A DNA stretch of 16,148 nt, from assembly GCA_045586785.1 (NCBI GenBank), contig JAZNBA010000092.1:1-16148 (forward strand), in the 5' to 3' direction. The translations under genes were made by a program, and so were the position numbers. Below the pieces are notes generated by a model, which saw nothing but the letters and a program-made list of their open reading frames with translations, did no database searches and was not told where the DNA came from. Origin of the DNA: UMGS1002 sp045586785 (lineage in GTDB: Bacteria > Bacillota > Clostridia > Oscillospirales > CAG-272). Shown here one piece after another: positions 13,777-16,148 of the stretch (position 1 is its first letter; the number at the start of each line of letters is the position of its first letter).

Positions 13777-14769
13777 TTAAAGCTCGGTAAGCGTTGCCGC
13801 CATGACCGCCTTTATTGTGTGCATACGGTTCTCGGCTTCGTCGAATACTACCGACTGTGCGCTCTCAAATACCTCGTCTGTGACTTCCATAGCGTCGATA
13901 TTGAATTTATCGCCCATTTCACGACCAATAGTTGTGTTTTTGTCGTGGAACGCAGGCAGGCAGTGCATAAAGATTGCGCTCTCGCGTGCCATACTCATCA
14001 GCTTTGCGTTGACCTGATAAGGTGACAGCTCGGCAATACGCTCTGCCCAAACCTCAGCAGGCTCACCCATGGATACCCACACGTCGGTATATATAACGTC
14101 GGCATTCTTTACGCCCTCGGCTACATCCTCACAGAAGCGCAGTGTTGCGCCTGTGGTCGCGGCAATAGTCTGACATTCGTCAATAAGTGCCTGAGAGGGG
14201 AAGTATTTTTTCGGTGCGCAGGCGGTGAAGTTCATGCCCATCTTGGCGCACCCTACCATCAGCGAGTTGCCCATGTTATATCTTGCGTCGCCCATGTATA
14301 CGAAATTGATGCCCTTCAGCTTGCCCAGCTTTTCCTTGATGGTGAGAAAATCGGCGAGGATCTGGGTGGGGTGGAATTCGTTTGTCAGACCGTTCCAGAC
14401 GGGGACGGATGCATATTTTGCAAGGTTTTCAACTATCTCCTGACCGTATCCGCGGTACTCGATGCCGTCGTAAATGCCTGCGAGGACCCGGGCGGTGTCG
14501 GCGATGCTTTCCTTTTTGCCTATCTGCGAGCCTGTGGGATCGAGATAGGTGGTGCCCATGCCCAGATCGTGCGCCGCAACCTCAAAGCTGCAGCGTGTAC
14601 GGGTGCTGGTCTTTTCAAATATCAGCGCGATATTTTTGCCCTCGCAAATGCGGTGGGGAATACCCGCCTTCTTTTTTGCCTTGAACTCGGCGGCAAGATC
14701 TATAAGATAGGAAATTTCCTCGGTGGAGAAATCAAGCAGCTTGAGAAAGCTTTTTCCTTTGAGATTCAT
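13777..14769 (-). CDS. argF: Ornithine carbamoyltransferase
   Basis: The 330-residue enzyme makes citrulline and phosphate from ornithine and carbamoyl phosphate (or the reverse). Carbamoyl phosphate contacts are S55-T-R-T-R59 and H133-P-T-Q136; ornithine contacts are D229 and S233-M-G-E236; the catalytic H269-C-L-P272 (HCLPAF) is present. The sequence is of the long E. coli/ArcB-like class with MNLKGKSFLKLLDF at the start, so anabolic (ArgF) and catabolic (ArcB) roles cannot be separated by sequence alone. No arcA or arcC is in view. It lies 17 bases after the ABC transporter ATPase and has AAAGGAGC before the ATG, so it is the last gene of that operon. Confidence 0.93.
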   Translation of the reverse strand: MNLKGKSFLKLLDFSTEEISYLIDLAAEFKAKKKAGIPHRICEGKNIALIFEKTSTRTRCSFEVAAHDLGMGTTYLDPTGSQIGKKESIADTARVLAGIYDGIEYRGYGQEIVENLAKYASVPVWNGLTNEFHPTQILADFLTIKEKLGKLKGINFVYMGDARYNMGNSLMVGCAKMGMNFTACAPKKYFPSQALIDECQTIAATTGATLRFCEDVAEGVKNADVIYTDVWVSMGEPAEVWAERIAELSPYQVNAKLMSMARESAIFMHCLPAFHDKNTTIGREMGDKFNIDAMEVTDEVFESAQSVVFDEAENRMHTIKAVMAATLTEL

Positions 14770-14786
14770 AGTAATAGCTCCTTTTA

Positions 14787-15527
14787 TTAAAGAACTTTGG
14801 AGAGAAATGTCTGCAGACGCTCGGTCTTGGGGGAGCCGAATATTTCTTCGGGTGTGCCTTGCTCGGCAATAAGACCGTCGTCAAGGAATATGACTCTGTT
14901 GGCGACCTCACGTGCGAAGCCCATTTCGTGGGTTACTACAACCATGGTCATGCCATCGTGCGCCAGCTCCTTCATAACATCAAGCACCTCACCGACCATT
15001 TCGGGGTCGAGAGCCGAGGTGGGCTCATCAAACAGCATTACGTCGGGCTCCATGCAAAGCGCGCGGACGATGGCGACACGCTGCTTCTGACCGCCCGAGA
15101 GCTGGTTGGGATAAGACTGAGCACGGTCTGCAAGACCGACTCTGGCGAGAAGCGCCATGGCTTTTGCCTCAGCCTCTTCCTTTGGTATCTTTTTGAGCAT
15201 TGTGGGGGCGAGGGTGAGGTTTTTGAGTATGTTGAGGTGGGGGAACAGGTTGAACTGCTGGAATACCATACCCATTTTCTGACGGTGCAGGTTAAGATCT
15301 ACTTTGGAGCCTGTCAGATCGACATTTTCGAAGTAGATGCAACCGCCTGTGGGCTGCTCAAGCAGGTTAAGACAGCGCAGGAATGTAGACTTACCCGAGC
15401 CCGACGCGCCGATAACGCAGACTACGTCGCCCTTGTATATGTCGATGTCGATACCACGCAGGACGTCCAGCTTACCGAAGCTTTTGCGAAGCCCCAGTGT
15501 TTTTATGATTACTTCTTTATTTTCCAT
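14787..15527 (-). CDS. Polar amino-acid ABC transporter, ATP-binding protein (GlnQ/HisP/ArtP type)
   Basis: This is the energising ATPase for uptake of a polar amino acid. Numbering from an upstream GTG (15528-15530), Walker A is GASGSGKST (41-49), Q-loop Q91, signature LSGGQ (144-148), Walker B VMLFDE (164-169) and the switch H201 in VVVTHEMGFA; the overall pattern SALDPEMVGEVLDVM is typical of the glutamine/arginine/histidine group. Substrate cannot be read from the ATPase; the adjacent argF makes arginine, ornithine or citrulline plausible. Two starts are possible: a GTG at 15530 or an ATG at 15527. I chose the ATG, though the GTG is better spaced from AGGAG. Either start overlaps the permease stop. 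Confidence 0.92.
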   Translation of the reverse strand: MENKEVIIKTLGLRKSFGKLDVLRGIDIDIYKGDVVCVIGASGSGKSTFLRCLNLLEQPTGGCIYFENVDLTGSKVDLNLHRQKMGMVFQQFNLFPHLNILKNLTLAPTMLKKIPKEEAEAKAMALLARVGLADRAQSYPNQLSGGQKQRVAIVRALCMEPDVMLFDEPTSALDPEMVGEVLDVMKELAHDGMTMVVVTHEMGFAREVANRVIFLDDGLIAEQGTPEEIFGSPKTERLQTFLSKVL

Positions 15528-16148
15528 CACTCTTGCGCAGGCTCCTTTCGAGAATTGCGAGAAGCTTGGTCATAATTATTACGACCACAAGGTATATAAG
15601 CGCGAGAACAAAATATGAGTTTACCGCGTCAAATGTGGTGTTTCTTATATTAACGGCAGCTCTTGTAACATCGGATACTGCTATGTATCCCGCAACCGAG
15701 GTTTCTTTGAGAAGTGCAATGCATTCGTTACCGATAGCGGGGAGGATATTTTTGATAGCCTGAGGGAAGATTATCTTCCACATTGCCTGGCTTTTGGACA
15801 TACCGAGGCTTCTTGCGGCTTCCATCTGTCCTCTGTCAACAGCATTTATACCGCTTCGGATAAGCTCAGCCATATATGCGCCCGAGTTGATACCGAACGC
15901 GATGATGCCGACTGTGATACCGTCGGAGGCACGGAGAATGAGGTAATAGAAGATGAGAAGGAGAACGGTAACGGGGATACCTCTGATGGAGGTCGTGTAT
16001 ATATCACAGATGATCTCAAGAGGACGGAGAGGCGGGAAGCCTTCGGAAAAATATTTTATAACGGCAACAACGGTACCGAGAACAACGCCGATGAGAAGAG
16101 CGCCGAGGGTGATGACGAGCGTATTTCCAAGACCTTCAATAAGCCAGG
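15517..16148 (-). CDS. Polar amino-acid ABC transporter, permease (HisM/GlnP type), N-terminus cut off
   Basis: The frame is open through the right edge; 210 residues are visible, beginning W-L-I-E-G-L-G-N-T-L-V-I-T. The GNTLVIT start and the CDIYTTSIRGIPVTVLL stretch are typical of the family's first part. The EAA loop, MAELIRSGINAVDRGQMEAA then RSLGMSKSQAMWKIIFPQ, is the site where the ATPase docks. About four membrane segments can be seen, the last near LALIYLVVVIIMTKLLA. An internal ATG (15871-15873) is not the start. The permease and ATPase overlap by about 11 bases. A binding-protein gene probably lies beyond the edge. Confidence 0.9.
   Translation of the reverse strand, partial: WLIEGLGNTLVITLGALLIGVVLGTVVAVIKYFSEGFPPLRPLEIICDIYTTSIRGIPVTVLLLIFYYLILRASDGITVGIIAFGINSGAYMAELIRSGINAVDRGQMEAARSLGMSKSQAMWKIIFPQAIKNILPAIGNECIALLKETSVAGYIAVSDVTRAAVNIRNTTFDAVNSYFVLALIYLVVVIIMTKLLAILERSLRKSDGK

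Noticed and set aside
14859..15575. A 238-residue plus-strand open frame opposite the ABC ATPase
   Set aside because: The minus-strand frame contains all ABC ATPase motifs; the plus-strand frame is only its shadow.
1..16148. CRISPR array, tRNA, rRNA or intact insertion sequence
   Set aside because: No regularly spaced direct repeats, no cloverleaf with a CCA-type end, and no transposase beyond the TnpV fragment were seen by eye.

Overview
The window looks like chromosome from a Gram-positive anaerobe of the class Clostridia, probably an uncultured gut member of the Oscillospirales or a relative. This is inferred from gene content: a short-form HisG with a HisZ partner, a PHP-type histidinol phosphatase, a YerC/TrpR-family regulator, TnpV and DUF6809 relatives typical of Clostridia mobile elements, consensus sigma-A promoters and GGAGG ribosome sites. 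No marker gene fixes the species.

Left flank (1-875): the 5' end of a small helix-turn-helix (excisionase-like) gene with its own promoter, a DUF6809 protein, and the C-terminal half of a transposon TnpV protein. It reads as the worn edge of an integrated element, ending at a 43-bp hairpin. A CPBP-family membrane protease follows on the plus strand (876-1886). It meets the next gene tail to tail at a 42-bp perfect palindrome that contains parts of both stop codons and should terminate transcription in both directions.

Middle (1922-4701): three minus-strand genes. A YgjP/SprT-like zinc metallohydrolase and SfsA nuclease run from one strong promoter, followed by a secreted, C-terminally anchored protein of unknown function.

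Histidine operon (4949-13399): a complete, tightly packed minus-strand operon, yerC-hisZ-hisG-hisD-hisC-hisB-hisH-hisA-hisF-hisIE-hisK. It encodes every step from PRPP and ATP to histidine. Most junctions are overlapping start/stop codons (ATGA type), so translation is probably coupled. A consensus promoter lies just before yerC. The operon ends at an 88-bp repeat with inverted ends whose hairpin and T-tract look like the transcription terminator.

Right end (13513-16148): a palindrome-rich intergenic repeat, then a second minus-strand operon of a polar amino-acid ABC permease (cut by the window edge), its ATPase and an ornithine carbamoyltransferase, closed by a clear terminator. I found no CRISPR array, tRNA, rRNA or intact insertion sequence. 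The most interesting unexplained items are the uncharacterised exported protein, the mobile-element relic, the palindromic repeats beside operon ends, and the possible self-contained control of the his operon by its first gene.
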